Below are positions 51,601 through 63,136 of a stretch of DNA of 64,000 nt, piece after piece (the first letter of the stretch is position 1; the number at the start of each line of letters is the position of its first letter). The position numbers were made by a program, and so were the translations under genes. The stretch is from Tetrahymena thermophila SB210 (taxonomy: Eukaryota; Ciliophora; Oligohymenophorea; Hymenostomatida; Tetrahymenidae): contig NW_002476319.1 of the NCBI RefSeq assembly GCF_000189635.1, positions 496,001 through 560,000 on the forward strand. Direction: 5' to 3'. A model generated the notes under the pieces. It ran no database searches, was not told the DNA's origin, and saw nothing but the letters and a program-made list of their open reading frames with translations.

Positions 51601-52587
51601 ATGAATTAATAAAATAAAGGTATAAAAAACTACTTTGCATGCACAGGATTTATTATTGTCCTTTTTTGTATATCGCTTTTTGCTGTTGAACAGTGGGAAA
51701 ACTCTAGGCTGTAAAATGCTTAAGTGACTGAAAACTATGATCATTTAAACCTGGCATAAATAAAGGAATTATCCTTTAATTAAGCAAATTAAGTAGTAGA
51801 AGGAGTAATTTAAATAGCAAAATAAGCTTTAAGTTCTAAAAATAAGCAAGTTTTTAAAAAACAAATTAATCATTATGATAGTATTATTACCAGAAATAAA
51901 CTTTAAGGAATGAATCTTATGATAGACTCAAGCATAATATCCTTATTATAAAATTTACCGTAGGTTTAACAACTAATTTTTGAAATAATAGATAAAAATA
52001 ATGACAAATAAATTAGCTAGAAAGAATTGAACAGGACTATTCATGGTGTATATAGACACCTTTAAGATAAAAAATTAGTAGATGATTTTTCAAAAGAATT
52101 ATTTTAAAAAATTAATAAAGGATAAAGTTTTAATTTTCAGCAGTTTTAGTAGTATTTTATTTCATTTTTGGCATCTTTATTAACTAGCAGTACAAAACCC
52201 TTTGAAAACACACCACCCTTTGAGAGTAAATAAAACTATCAAAAATAAATCTAAAATTTTAATTTTATAATAGAAGAAGACATTAAAGGACTTATACTTT
52301 ATCTATCCTCAGAAAGAAGGATATGGGATAATTGTCTTTATACAGCATTTAAAATTCTAAATAAAAATAATGACCAATATGTAACAGTCGATGAAATTAG
52401 CACTTTCCTTATCTCAATAAACAAGAATATATGGAACGATGCAAAACCTTATGTTTAATAAATCCTAGGATATATGAGAATAACAGGAAATTCAAATGGC
52501 GAGTAATTCAACCTTGGCCAGCTCATTACATTTGGAGAGTTAGTTAGACCATATATGGGATAAATATTAGATAAGTATATTAACTGA
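51601..52587 (+). CDS. EF-hand protein with N-terminal signal/anchor
   Basis: An intronless 328-residue frame. It starts MNQQNKGIKNYFACTG, then a hydrophobic span FIIVLFCISLFAV at about 16-29, acting as signal peptide or anchor and placing the rest in the secretory lumen or outside. A canonical EF-hand loop lies near residue 128 (DKNNDKQISQKE, with Asp1, Asn3, Asp5 and Glu12). A second, weaker loop (NKNNDQYVTVDE) lies near 253. The intervening sequence is Gln/Phe-rich and helical. TGA is at 52585-52587. Probable calcium-binding protein; whether it is ER-resident cannot be told, since there is no KDEL-like end (it ends DKYIN). Confidence 0.78.
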
Positions 52588-53133
52588 AAAATATCTGCTT
52601 AAATAAATTAATTCATATTTTCAAGTTAATTACAAATCAATAATGTCAATCAAAACAAACGATTAAAATTAATTTCTTTATTTACTCAAAAGATATCTAT
52701 AATTTTTTTAATTTTGTGGTGATTTTGATTTAAAGTTGCCAACAAAAAAAGAGATAAAAATTCGATTGAAATATTAATATTTTCAAACCAATCATATAAA
52801 TCGAAATTATTTATTTTTTTTAATTAAAATTAATTTTTAATTCTAACTATAGTTGAATTTTCAACAAAAAAAAATTGGCTTTTCTTAATCTTTAATGAAA
52901 ATATTTGTATTAATATACAAGAATGACGAAATATTTTTAAGTTCATAAATAATATTTGCAAACATTATTCACTCATTTATTAAATTAGTTTGATAAATTT
53001 TTAAAAACATGCAAATTAAATTTTAATATTAAAAAAAATAATGAAGCACCTTACAAAAATAAATTGATATAAATCAAATCAATAATATATTTATTAATTA
53101 TCATGCTATACTAATCTACTGAAGATATTCAGA
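52588..53133. other. Intergenic between convergent genes
   Basis: 546 bp of AT-rich 3' flanking DNA. Nothing recognised. Confidence 0.6.
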
Positions 53134-55137
53134 TCAAAGCTTAGCAGGAGTGTACTTAGCAATATTTTCAGGGGTGGGGGGAGGGAAAAGAGCAGGGGTG
53201 AACTTGGTAGCCTTACCCATGTGACCCTTGATTTTCATCTTACCAGTCATGAAGGCATTGTTGGGGTTGAGTTTACCTAAGCAGACTTATTCGAAGTCAC
53301 CATCAATCATGGTGAAGGTGGCATCAGCAGTCTTGGCTTCTTAGAAGACAACTGCACCTTGACCGTTCTTCAAGTCAATAGTGTAAGCTCTCTTGACGGG
53401 ACCATTCTTCTTTTCAACAATGTTGAAACCGTAGACAGCTTGGAGGTCCTTGACTAACTTGGTACCTTCTCCACGTTCGAGGAAAACCTTCATCATGGTG
53501 AAGATTTAATCGGATTTGTAGGGACTATCAACAGCAGCGGGGGCAGTGGTGGCAGCTTTCTTAGCAGCTTCTTCCCTCTTGAGTTGGATTCTTTCAACGT
53601 TTTCATTGACCTTAGCGAAAGTATCACTGGTAGCAGTGGGGTATTCGGGGTTCTTTTCGAAATCGCAGATAGTGTTCCACTAATTTAATTTAAGAAATAC
53701 AATTTAATAATAATATCATTTTATTAAAATCTATTCCAAACTATTTTCAATCTATTTAATCAATTCTCATTCACTTTTTTTTAAAATATTATTTGCTTTT
53801 ATAATTTTTTTTATGGAATGCTTTTATATTTCATAAAATTATTTGCAATGTGAAAACTTATCTTTTATACTATACATATATGAATGAATGATGTCATCTT
53901 ATTTGGTTAGTTTTTCAATTAAATCTTCTAGAAGATTTGCAAGAATTTAAGAAATTTATTTTTATTTGTTAATTAAAAGTAGAAGAGAGTTAAGGGGATT
54001 AACGATTATCGGCTTGTATATAGTTTGAATGATTTGCTATTTAATATATATGAAAATAATGAATTACTCTGTCTCTGACTTCTTCAGCAGTGTAGGGGAG
54101 ATCGAATAAAGCACCAGCAGCTCTCTACCATCTGAGCTTAGCAATGAAACCAGCGGCAATTTCGAAGAGGGAACCAGTTTCTTCGCATGATTCGTGAGCA
54201 AGGTAACCAACGAGAGGAACAATGTGCTTGGGGTCCAAATTAGCTAAAGCTTCCTTGGGGAGGACAGTTTCAGTCATTCTGGAGGCAGCGATGGGAGCAA
54301 TAGTGTTGACTCTAATGTTTCTCTTTTCACCTTCCTTGGCCAAAGTAAGAGTTAAACCATGGATACCCAACTTAGCGGTAGAGTAGTTAGCTTGACCGAA
54401 AGAACCATAGATACCAGAACCAGAACCAGTGTTGATGATTCTACCGTATCCTTGTTGTCTAATTTAAATTTAAAATAATTATTAAATATTAGGCTCATTT
54501 TTAAATAATTCAGTTAGAATTTTGTTTTTGTTTTGTCCATCTAACTATTTTTGCTATTTAAAATTTTATTTTAATTGGATTCTTGTATGATGTAGATTGA
54601 TTTACTACAATTAAACAGCAATCAATTGAGTGCTTTGTGAAATTAATTTGAAATCCTTAACTAACTAGTCAAACAAAGTCAGGGAATGTACTATGAGAAT
54701 TATATAAATGTTGAAATTAATTACCTCATAATATCCCAAGCAGCACGAGTAACTGAGTAGGTACCGTTAACGTGGACCTTCATGATGAGGTTCCAGTCAA
54801 GATCGGTCATCTTTTAGAAAGTGATATCTCTGAGGATACCAGCATTGTTAATGATGACATCAACCTTACCGAAGGCATCGATGGCAGTCTTAACGATCTT
54901 GTCACCGAATTCGACGGAGTCAGTGTTAGCAACAGCAACACCACCAGCAGCCTTGATTTCATCAACGACCTTTTAAGCGGGGTTGGTCTTGGTACCTTCA
55001 CCAGAGTGAGTGACACCTAAGTCGTTAACAACAACCTTAGCACCCTTGGAGGCGAAGTAAAGAGCGTATTCACGACCTAAACCATTACCAGCACCAGTAA
55101 CGATGACAACTCTGTTATCGAATCTAATTTAAGACAT
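53134..55137 (-). CDS. Peroxisomal SDR (MFE-2-like hydroxyacyl-CoA dehydrogenase) fused to SCP2 domain
   Basis: Three exons (54725-55137, 54068-54458, 53134-53679) give 450 codons with the stop. The N-terminal short-chain dehydrogenase matches the (3R)-hydroxyacyl-CoA dehydrogenase of peroxisomal multifunctional enzyme type 2: [13 protein letters not shown] cofactor loop, [15 protein letters not shown], and a triad of Ser150, Tyr163 and Lys167 in [17 protein letters not shown]. From about residue 330 an SCP2 sterol/lipid-carrier domain follows ([37 protein letters not shown]). The C-terminus is AKL, a type-1 peroxisomal targeting signal. The hydratase-2 domain found between these parts in animal MFE-2 is absent. 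Expected role: a beta-oxidation step on 3-hydroxyacyl-CoA inside peroxisomes. Codon use is strongly biased and GC-richer than its neighbours, suggesting high expression. Confidence 0.9.
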
Positions 55138-55250
55138 TTCTCTTTATTAATCTATTTTTTTGTTTTTTACTTTGGAGATGAAGTAAATTTTTAATTGGGA
55201 TATTATAATTAAATATTTTTTATCAAAAAAAAGAAGATTGAATCGTTTTT

Positions 55251-55287
55251 AAAGTAAAAAAAAAAGAAAGAAAGAGAGAGAGAAACT
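55251..55287. repeat. Purine (A/G) tract
   Basis: Almost pure A/G run with AAAG and GA repeats, about 115-150 bp upstream of the peroxisomal gene start. Confidence 0.8.
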
Positions 55288-55383
55288 TCATTCAGATTAA
55301 TATATAAATATTGACTAATTAAAGAATTCTGAAAATAGATTAGTTTGTTTGATTTTGTAAAATAAAAAGTGCATTGACATTTT

Positions 55384-55418
55384 TTACGTCAGAGAAGCAA
55401 AATCAGCACTTACGTCAG
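55384..55418. promoter_or_regulatory. Paired TTACGTCAG motifs upstream of the peroxisomal gene
   Basis: Two exact copies of TTACGTCAG (55384-55392 and 55410-55418), 26 bp apart, about 250-280 bp upstream of the minus-strand start at 55137. On that strand the motif reads CTGACGTAA, which contains a bZIP CRE/ATF-like half (TGACGTAA). The exact duplication in AT-rich DNA is seen; a regulatory role is inferred. Confidence 0.4.
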
Positions 55419-56632
55419 TATTGGTATCACGAACTGCGCAATTCTACATAATAACAGCTTTTTTTTCAGTGTATTTTTTGATAACTAACAACAAATTATT
55501 TGAGAATTTCAACTTTAATTTTTAAAAAGAAATACTTACACTATTTTTTAAGTGAAACCAAAATTCCATTTTATATTGATTTTTTGGTGGATTGATGTAT
55601 TAATTATTTGTGTTTCTTATCTATTCTGTATTTTTAGACTAGCAAGCTAATCTTGTAAAATCATTGTTGTGTCTAAAGCTATGTTACCAAAATCAAACTT
55701 ATTGTTTTACTTTACTGATAAATAATAACTGAGCCAAAAGAACATCATAAAATGGATTTAGTTTGCTTTATGGCCTATTTAAACTCTAAAAAAAATGTAT
55801 TTAAATTTAAGATATGTAAAAATATCTTTTTTTTTGTATCCAAAAAATTTTTTTCTAGAAATTAAGAAAAATAGTAATATCTCCGTAAAAATTTTGATGA
55901 ATCCAAATTATAATCAAATATTTTAATAGAAGTGACGTGATTTTATCAAACAATTTTTTTTAGTTCATCACAATTTACCGCAGTTTCTTTTCATTATTTA
56001 TAATATTATAATTTTTTTTCCCGAAATCAACACTTTCACATAGTCTAACACATTCTATTCTTCTAATTAGTTAAAAATAAATGAAAATCAAATTCATCAA
56101 ATCATTTTTATTAAATCAACTTCATAAAGCAGATGTTACAAAAACTTTCTTAATATTAAATATTCAAATTGAATCTTTTACATACCGAACCATATTTAAC
56201 AACTTGGAAATTAAATTTTTCATAATCATCAAGAATCAACTTTTGTTTTTATGATCTGTAACAAATGCAAAATAAATTTAATTGAAATTCATTCATTTCT
56301 GCAATTTTTAAATGATCAGAATTAAAAATATTGATTTACTTGATAGAGTTACAACTAAACTTATATTTATTTTTTTAATATTAAAAATTACAAAAGCATA
56401 TTAAGCCATTTATTCAACAAAACAATTTTTATTACTCTAATTTAATAAAACTTCAAAAAAAAATTTAATATTTTAATTTTATAAATCTTTATATCATCCA
56501 TAATAATAATATTATTATATAAAAAATGAGTAGCCAATATAAAAATACACATTCTCATTCATACATTTATTTACTGCTTAAAGTTTGATTTTCAAAAAGA
56601 TTTTATAAATTCAATTACTAAATGCTCTTTTG

Positions 56633-56667
56633 TTAATAATGACGTAAAAAACTGCGTCATTTATTAA
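56633..56667. repeat. Imperfect inverted repeat (hairpin) around TGACG
   Basis: TTAATAATGACG (56633-56644) is mirrored by CGTCATTTATTAA (56655-56667) around a 10-base loop, with one bulged base. It again contains TGACGTAA. It could be a paired binding site or a structured RNA; the evidence is limited to the symmetry. Confidence 0.4.
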
Positions 56668-58522
56668 ATTATCATTTAAAACCAAAAAGTAAAGTAAGTA
56701 TTTATTGTTTTTTATTGATTTGATCAAAGCAGTCTTTTTAAAGATAGAAATTTCCTATTTGAATTTTATAAATCAAATAATTATTTTATAATTATATAAA
56801 AATTTTTATCCCCATAAAAAATATAATTTATTCAATTTATTTATTATTTATTAGCATAATTAATAGATGAAAATAAATTAAATTATCTGAATTAATTTAA
56901 TATTCTATAAAACATTTAAAATATTAAATCTAAAAACTCTTAAAAAACAGATTCGCGTTATGATTTTAATATAAATAAATTAAATATTTAATGTTTAATT
57001 GTAATTTTTATAAACTCGATTATATTTTTATACGTCTTTAAATTTATTTATTGATATATTAAACTAGTGGATTATTTAACAAATTTTTTCATTTACTTTA
57101 AAAAGATAAAATAATTGATCACTAAAAATATATCTTTTAAATAAGTATTCTTTTTAAAATCATATGCTAAATAAAGCGCATAGTTAAATAAATAGATGTT
57201 TTTATTCAATTTTACTAAATATTATTTAATTTATTCATTAAAATATATTAAATAAATTGAAAATAAATAAATAAATAATTATTTTTATACTTTAAAACAG
57301 GTAAAATAAAATAAAATTATTAAAAGCTTCATTTTAATTTTAATTATGTCTTTGATTTATTATTTGGCTTTTTCTTTTTGTAAAAAATATATTTAAATTT
57401 TTTTCAATTATTACTTTATTTTCAAACTTTTTTGATTTTTAAAATTATATTTTGTTTTTTCTAAATGCATTTGGCGTAATTTTTAAATTAGAATTTATCA
57501 TATCTCTTAAATAAGTTTATTTTGTTGTAAAATTCTAACTTAAAACTAAATTTAAATTAAGATACATTTGATCATCAAATGCTTTATCTAAAAAAAAATT
57601 TAAAATAAATACATATTTTCTTTTGATATTAAATTTATCATTCATTGTTTTCCTGTTTTTCTCATAAAAAATTTTTGAAAAATTTAAAGATTGATTAATA
57701 AATAGTTTTTTCAATAAAAAATATATTCTAATTCAATATGATTTCAAATAAATTATAATTTTGGGTTTCTTTTATTTAATTTATAAATTTAATTGAGACA
57801 ATTAAAAATTTTTTTTTGATTTTAAATGAGTAAAACTATTTTGTAAATAAAAATATTTCTAAAATACTTAACAAAATGATCTAAAAATTATGTAAAAAAT
57901 ATTTAAAGACTACTGCAATATTTTAAAAAATCAATAGTAAATTAAGTAAATCAAAAGTTAAATTTATAATAGTAGCTATAATTAAAAATATTAAATCATG
58001 ATGAATTATGCTAAGTAGAAGATTTTTTATCAAACATAAGATTTTTTTAAGATTTGATTCTGTAAAAATCCAAAAAATTGAGCGGATTTCAAAATAATTT
58101 AAAAAAGATTATCTAAGAAGTTCATAAATAGCAATTTAAAAATGTCGAAAGAAATAAAAAAAGAAAAAAGGTAGAATTTAGCTAAGTCAAATATAAAAAA
58201 GATTAATCAAAAAAGAAAAATTGCATTGAAATATACAAGAGATGGGTTTAATTTTTTTGTTTAATAAATACACATTTGCCTTCATAAATACATATCCTTT
58301 TCTTTGTTATTAATGTGAGTATAAATATTAATATTAATATCAATTAAAATAAAAACTTAATAAAATATTAGCAAATAGAGTATTGACTATTAAGACTAAG
58401 AGTTAGTTAACTGAAGAAATTAAATTAAATTTTAAAGAATAAAAGGCCAGAAATATTTAAAAAAATATAAAAAAAGGGGTAGCTGGCATTTATTTTTATT
58501 CGTAAAATTTTAATATTGTTTA

Positions 58523-61500
58523 ATGGCAATTTGTAGCAAATGCAAGCAAAATTCTCACTTCACTGTGAAGGATGCATAGCAGATCTGTGGTAGATGTGGT
58601 GCTACAACTACTATAGCTAAGCTATAAACTGAAGATTTTAAGGGTATTAAAATTTAGAAGCATTATATTAGTGAAAAGCGTGAAAAAAAGGTTGCTGAAG
58701 ACAAGTCAGTGATTAAGCATATTGAAGATAATTGGGGTATTTATTTAGAGGCTTTTTAAAGAGCTCTGAGAGAAAGTGTAAGAACTATAAAAATGAAATT
58801 GAACCTTGGAGATGATTTTGAAGAAAAGGCTAAATATTATTGGTTGGAGTATTTGAAGGTATTTCATGAAAATGATATTCCTCTTGTTTCATTCTTTACA
58901 ACCTTAAGGTAAGGAAATTATTAGATGAAGGATGATAAAAAAACTAAACAGGATAGTGATAAATTGCAGATATAAGAAGCAGAACATGATAGTTAATAAA
59001 AAGGATTTAAGAAAAAACTTTATGAGTCAAAATATTAACAAAAAAAGAGCTCTTTAGCAAAAATTTAGAAAGAAGATATAGAAGAGGAATATTCTTAAGA
59101 AGATAGCTTTGACTAAAATGATTAAAATTTTATTGAGAAAATTCTCAAATAAAAGTCAACATAGGAATAGTAGAAAAAAATATTGGAAGAAAATGATGAT
59201 ATTAACGAGATATTTCGCTTTTTTGAAGATTCTTAGCGTGCCAATTTTGAGTTGGAATAGTAATAGCAAATTTTAGATATTGATCAATAAGGTCAAGGTT
59301 AAACAGGAAAAGCAGAAGGAAGTAATATATTTAATGACCCTCTTCTTGAGATGTTGGGTAAATAGAAACCCACCGGTAGCTAGAATGATGCTAACTATCT
59401 TGCAACTGCAACATTTACTAACTAAAAAAAATTAAGAAGTGCATAGGCAGAAAAATAATAGAAGTTTAAGTAGGAGTTACAGGGAGTCATGAATAATGAG
59501 ATGAAATAATATTAGCTTTAATAGCAATAGCAGCAGCAATTAGAACAGAAAAAGAAAAAAAGACGTCGTATGAAAGGAAGATTGAATTACATAGAAAATA
59601 TGGAGGAGTGTGGAAAGAACTATTTCATGCTTGTGTTAGAAAGAAGTGAAGATTACGTGTAAAGTCTCTATAATGGGTTTAGAAGTGCATACTTGCATAT
59701 GCTTTATCTTTAGGAAAAGGAATTTAATCCTTTAAAAAGAATTAGAAAGCTCAAAGGGAATTCAAAAGGGTTTCAGATTTCAAAATCTTTTATTCTAAAA
59801 TTAATTGAAAAAAGAAAAATACCTTTTGCTAAAAAGTATGACAAAATTGATATTTTTCATTTGATTTGGGCATGGGACTGGGCAGAATTTGTGAGTTAAT
59901 AAAGTACGATTTAGTTTAATCTGAAAGATGACATTTAATTGCTTTACGATTATTTAGACAGAATGTTTTAGATTATTTGCAAGCAGCTTAAAGAGCATCA
60001 AAATATAGAAAGTGAACTCAATAAAAGCAAATAACAATTCTAGCGTACTAAGAAGTTGAACGAAATAAAGTAAAAGCTTATTAACAAATCGAAAGAGATT
60101 AAAGAAAATAACAAGAAAGGATATCTTTCTGGAGACGAAGAAGATGATCAGGGAGGAATAAACGAAGTTCTCAGCAAATTTAAATATGAAAATACTCCAA
60201 AATTAAAATAGCCAAAACCGAATTTAGCAGCTGAATTAGCCTTGGAACCCTTAGATCTAAACCAAACAACAGTGCCTGATGATTAATAAAATCTTAACCC
60301 ACCAAGGAAAGGTTCAAATAACCCAGTCAATTAAAATCTGAAAAAATCAGATGAACACGTTGACTAGGAAAAGGAAATTGAGGAATTGGAATTTCAATTT
60401 GACAGATTTTAATAAAGAAGGGTTATTAATTTAGATGAAGAGCAATTACAAACTCTTTCTATTATACTAGAAGAAATTTTAAAGGAAAGAGATATTCTCT
60501 GCAACTAATTGTAGAAGCCTGTCAATCCTCTCTTTGAAGATCCCAGCGAACCAAAAAAGAGTAAAAAGTTGAGAAAATCTGATGCTATTATCTCTCTAGA
60601 GTATTACTTAATTCCAACAATTATATACATATCTTTGTATTCTATAGGAGAAACTTACACTCCGAGAGATATTAATATTTGGATTAAAAACGGTTTATTT
60701 GCTTATAATCTTGGTATAGCTCCATTTATAAAAATTTAAGACAGCAAAGTTTACTGGCTTTATCCTCAATCAATCCCTAGCTCAACATTCATTCGTTAGA
60801 CAGCTAAGAAATTCGTTGCAATGACAAATCACAGCTTAAATGTATCTAAGAAGAGAATATTAAGATAAAGTCTAAAACTCATAAGTGACTTCGGACTGCC
60901 TCTTGAATGGGCTTGCATGATTTACTAAATTTGCGTTAGATTGTACAAAGATAAGCAAGACAAAGAGCTGTCGGCTAGTGACGAATTTGACTGCGATATT
61001 GTTGTCTCGACATCTCTAATTATTCTCCTTAAAATGATTTACGGACTAAATGATGAAATGTTTGGCGTTTTGTTAAATAATGAAATTCTTGAAGAAGCTA
61101 AAGAATATTTAAATGAAAGACAATATTCTTTTTTGAAATCAATAATTAAAAGCTTTGAAAACACGAAATTTAAGAGGACAAATGATTTTTATAGCAAAGT
61201 GCCTCCTTTTAAATAGGTAGCATTTAACATACAATAATGCATTGTAGAGCAAAAATAAGAGTAAGTGTTGGATTTAACAAGTTATAAATAGATAATCAAT
61301 TTATCTTATAATAATCTAATAATCCTTCTTTAGTCGTTCGTTGATAGACACAAACTTTTAAAAGTGCATTAAAAGATGAAAAATAATGCTTTAACTTAAA
61401 ACCAATAATCTTAACTATCCTATTAGCTAATGCAAGGAAATAAATCTGCAATAAAATCTCAAAAGATGACTCAGTAAGCAGCTCAATTGTAATATGATGA

Positions 61501-62101
61501 GCTAGAAGATGAAATTCAATATATCAAGTAAATGAGATCTCATTTACCTAAACTAAACAAACAAAATACTTTAGAAGATGGCAAGCAGAAACAAAGCAAA
61601 GAAAATTTAGAAGAGCTACCTTTCTTTTAGTCTGTTTTCACTCAATCTGAAAATAGTTAAAAATAGCATTCCTAGTTAGCATCGTAAAACAAAGAAGATT
61701 AACTAGAACCAACTTTTAGTGTGAACAAAAATTTTGAATTCAGCTAAAAAAGCACTAAGGAGTATAAATTTTCTTCTTTATTGAATTCAGATCTAGAATA
61801 CATAACTAATAAAGCTATAAAATAAGGTAATACTTCTGCACCACCTTGTTATGATTATGAAATTGAAAAGAGCTATGAAACTAATTCAATGACTCTTCCA
61901 AACGAACTTAAATTTGTAGTGGACAAATTATCAATTTATACAGGAGAAGAAACTTCGAAAATGCTGCATTACCTTGAAAGAATAGAAGGAAAAATTTACA
62001 AACTAGTAAAAAAAAATACAAAAAACAGTGTCACACCTCATGGTGTTTTTTTATAAATGATTTCAAAGAACATAGATAAAAATTAAAAAAACTCTGAATG
62101 A
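58523..62101 (+). CDS. TAF1B/Rrn7-like RNA polymerase I initiation factor
   Basis: An intronless 1,192-residue frame. An N-terminal zinc ribbon uses Cys4, Cys7, Cys22 and Cys25 (CSKCKQ...CGRCG). It is followed by the family-typical helical stretch (WGIYLEAFQRALRES, YYWLEYLKVF). A long Gln/Glu/Lys-rich insert comes next, then a cyclin-like region (YYLIPTIIYISLYSIGETY, PRDINIWIKNGLFAYN), with the TAF1B/Rrn7-like segment DCDIVVSTSLIILLKMIYGL at about 820. These proteins are TFIIB relatives that recruit RNA polymerase I to rDNA promoters in the nucleolus (SL1/core factor). At 1,192 residues it is about twice the human (588) or yeast (514) protein, mainly through Gln-rich insertions and a long C-terminal tail. 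The identification rests on the zinc ribbon plus the cyclin-region signature. Confidence 0.8.
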
Positions 62102-63136
62102 AATAATTTTGTTAAAACATCAAAACTTAATAAATAATTTTAAAAATTGATATATTCAAATTAATATTTAAAAATATTTCTATTTATTTCAATCAACCCT
62201 AGACAGCAAAAACAAAATTTCAATAAGAATGTAATAGAACAAAAAACACATAAACTTTTTATATTTAAAACAATCAACTAAAAAAATTTTGACTTAAACA
62301 TATTTATTATTTATAATACATGCATACCTACATAGATAGATAGTTAGTTACACAATATATTGTATTTATGTAAAAATATATAGAATTTTTTATATCACAT
62401 ATTATTAATTAACTCAATTTCAATCCATAAACATTTCTAAATATACACTTTTCATTATTGAAATAATAAATTAAAAATTTGATATTGTAATCAAAGAAAA
62501 TAATAAAGAGACAATCTATTACTTAAATTTGTAGTCTCAAAAAAAGAAAGAAAGTAAAAATCTAAAATTTTCTTTTCTGATTAAATCAATTTATATACGT
62601 TTTGAAAATCAATATTATCAATTAATTTTTATAATCAAGCAAAAAAAGATAAATTTGATATTTTTATTAAATTAGTTTCAATCAATATATATATTTGTGT
62701 TGAAATACTTAAATTAAGAAATGTTTAACTATTCCAAAATAGTTAGATTTAACTAATTAAAAATTCAATCATAAATATAAATGATGGTCTTTGCAAATTT
62801 AAGTCAAATTTCTAATTTTTATTTAAATCTGTCCTAATAATTTTTAAGAATTTGCTAAAAATAAAATGTAATATTTTTTAGTTTAAATTTAAAATTTTAT
62901 TATTTATTGTTGAAAAATTTAATCAAAAGCGATTATTGAAATTTTAATAATAAATATTTATTGTTTATTAATGATTTAATATAGTTAATTTATTTAAAAT
63001 ATCTGCTTAAAATTAAATAAAAAAGATATCAGAATTTAAATTTATTTCAAAAAGGGGTTATGAATTTTTTATTTTACAAATTTTGATAAAAAATAATATT
63101 TATTTTTATCAAAAATAAATTTGAAATTATAAAAAA
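62102..63136. other. Intergenic, AT-rich
   Basis: About 1 kb between two plus-strand genes. It contains short GATA runs near 62334-62350 and no coding-like frame. Confidence 0.6.

Larger units (their letters stand above)
55138..58522. other. Long intergenic region between divergent genes
   Basis: About 3.4 kb, the longest gap in the window. The left end should carry the peroxisomal gene promoter (two TTACGTCAG sites), the right end that of the Pol I factor. A purine tract lies at 55251-55287 and an imperfect hairpin at 56633-56667. No coding-like frame or recognisable RNA gene was seen. Confidence 0.6.

Noticed and set aside
54772..55020. Plus- and minus-strand frames overlapping the SDR domain
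   Set aside because: Alternative frames of the GC-richer peroxisomal gene; the true frame carries all SDR motifs.
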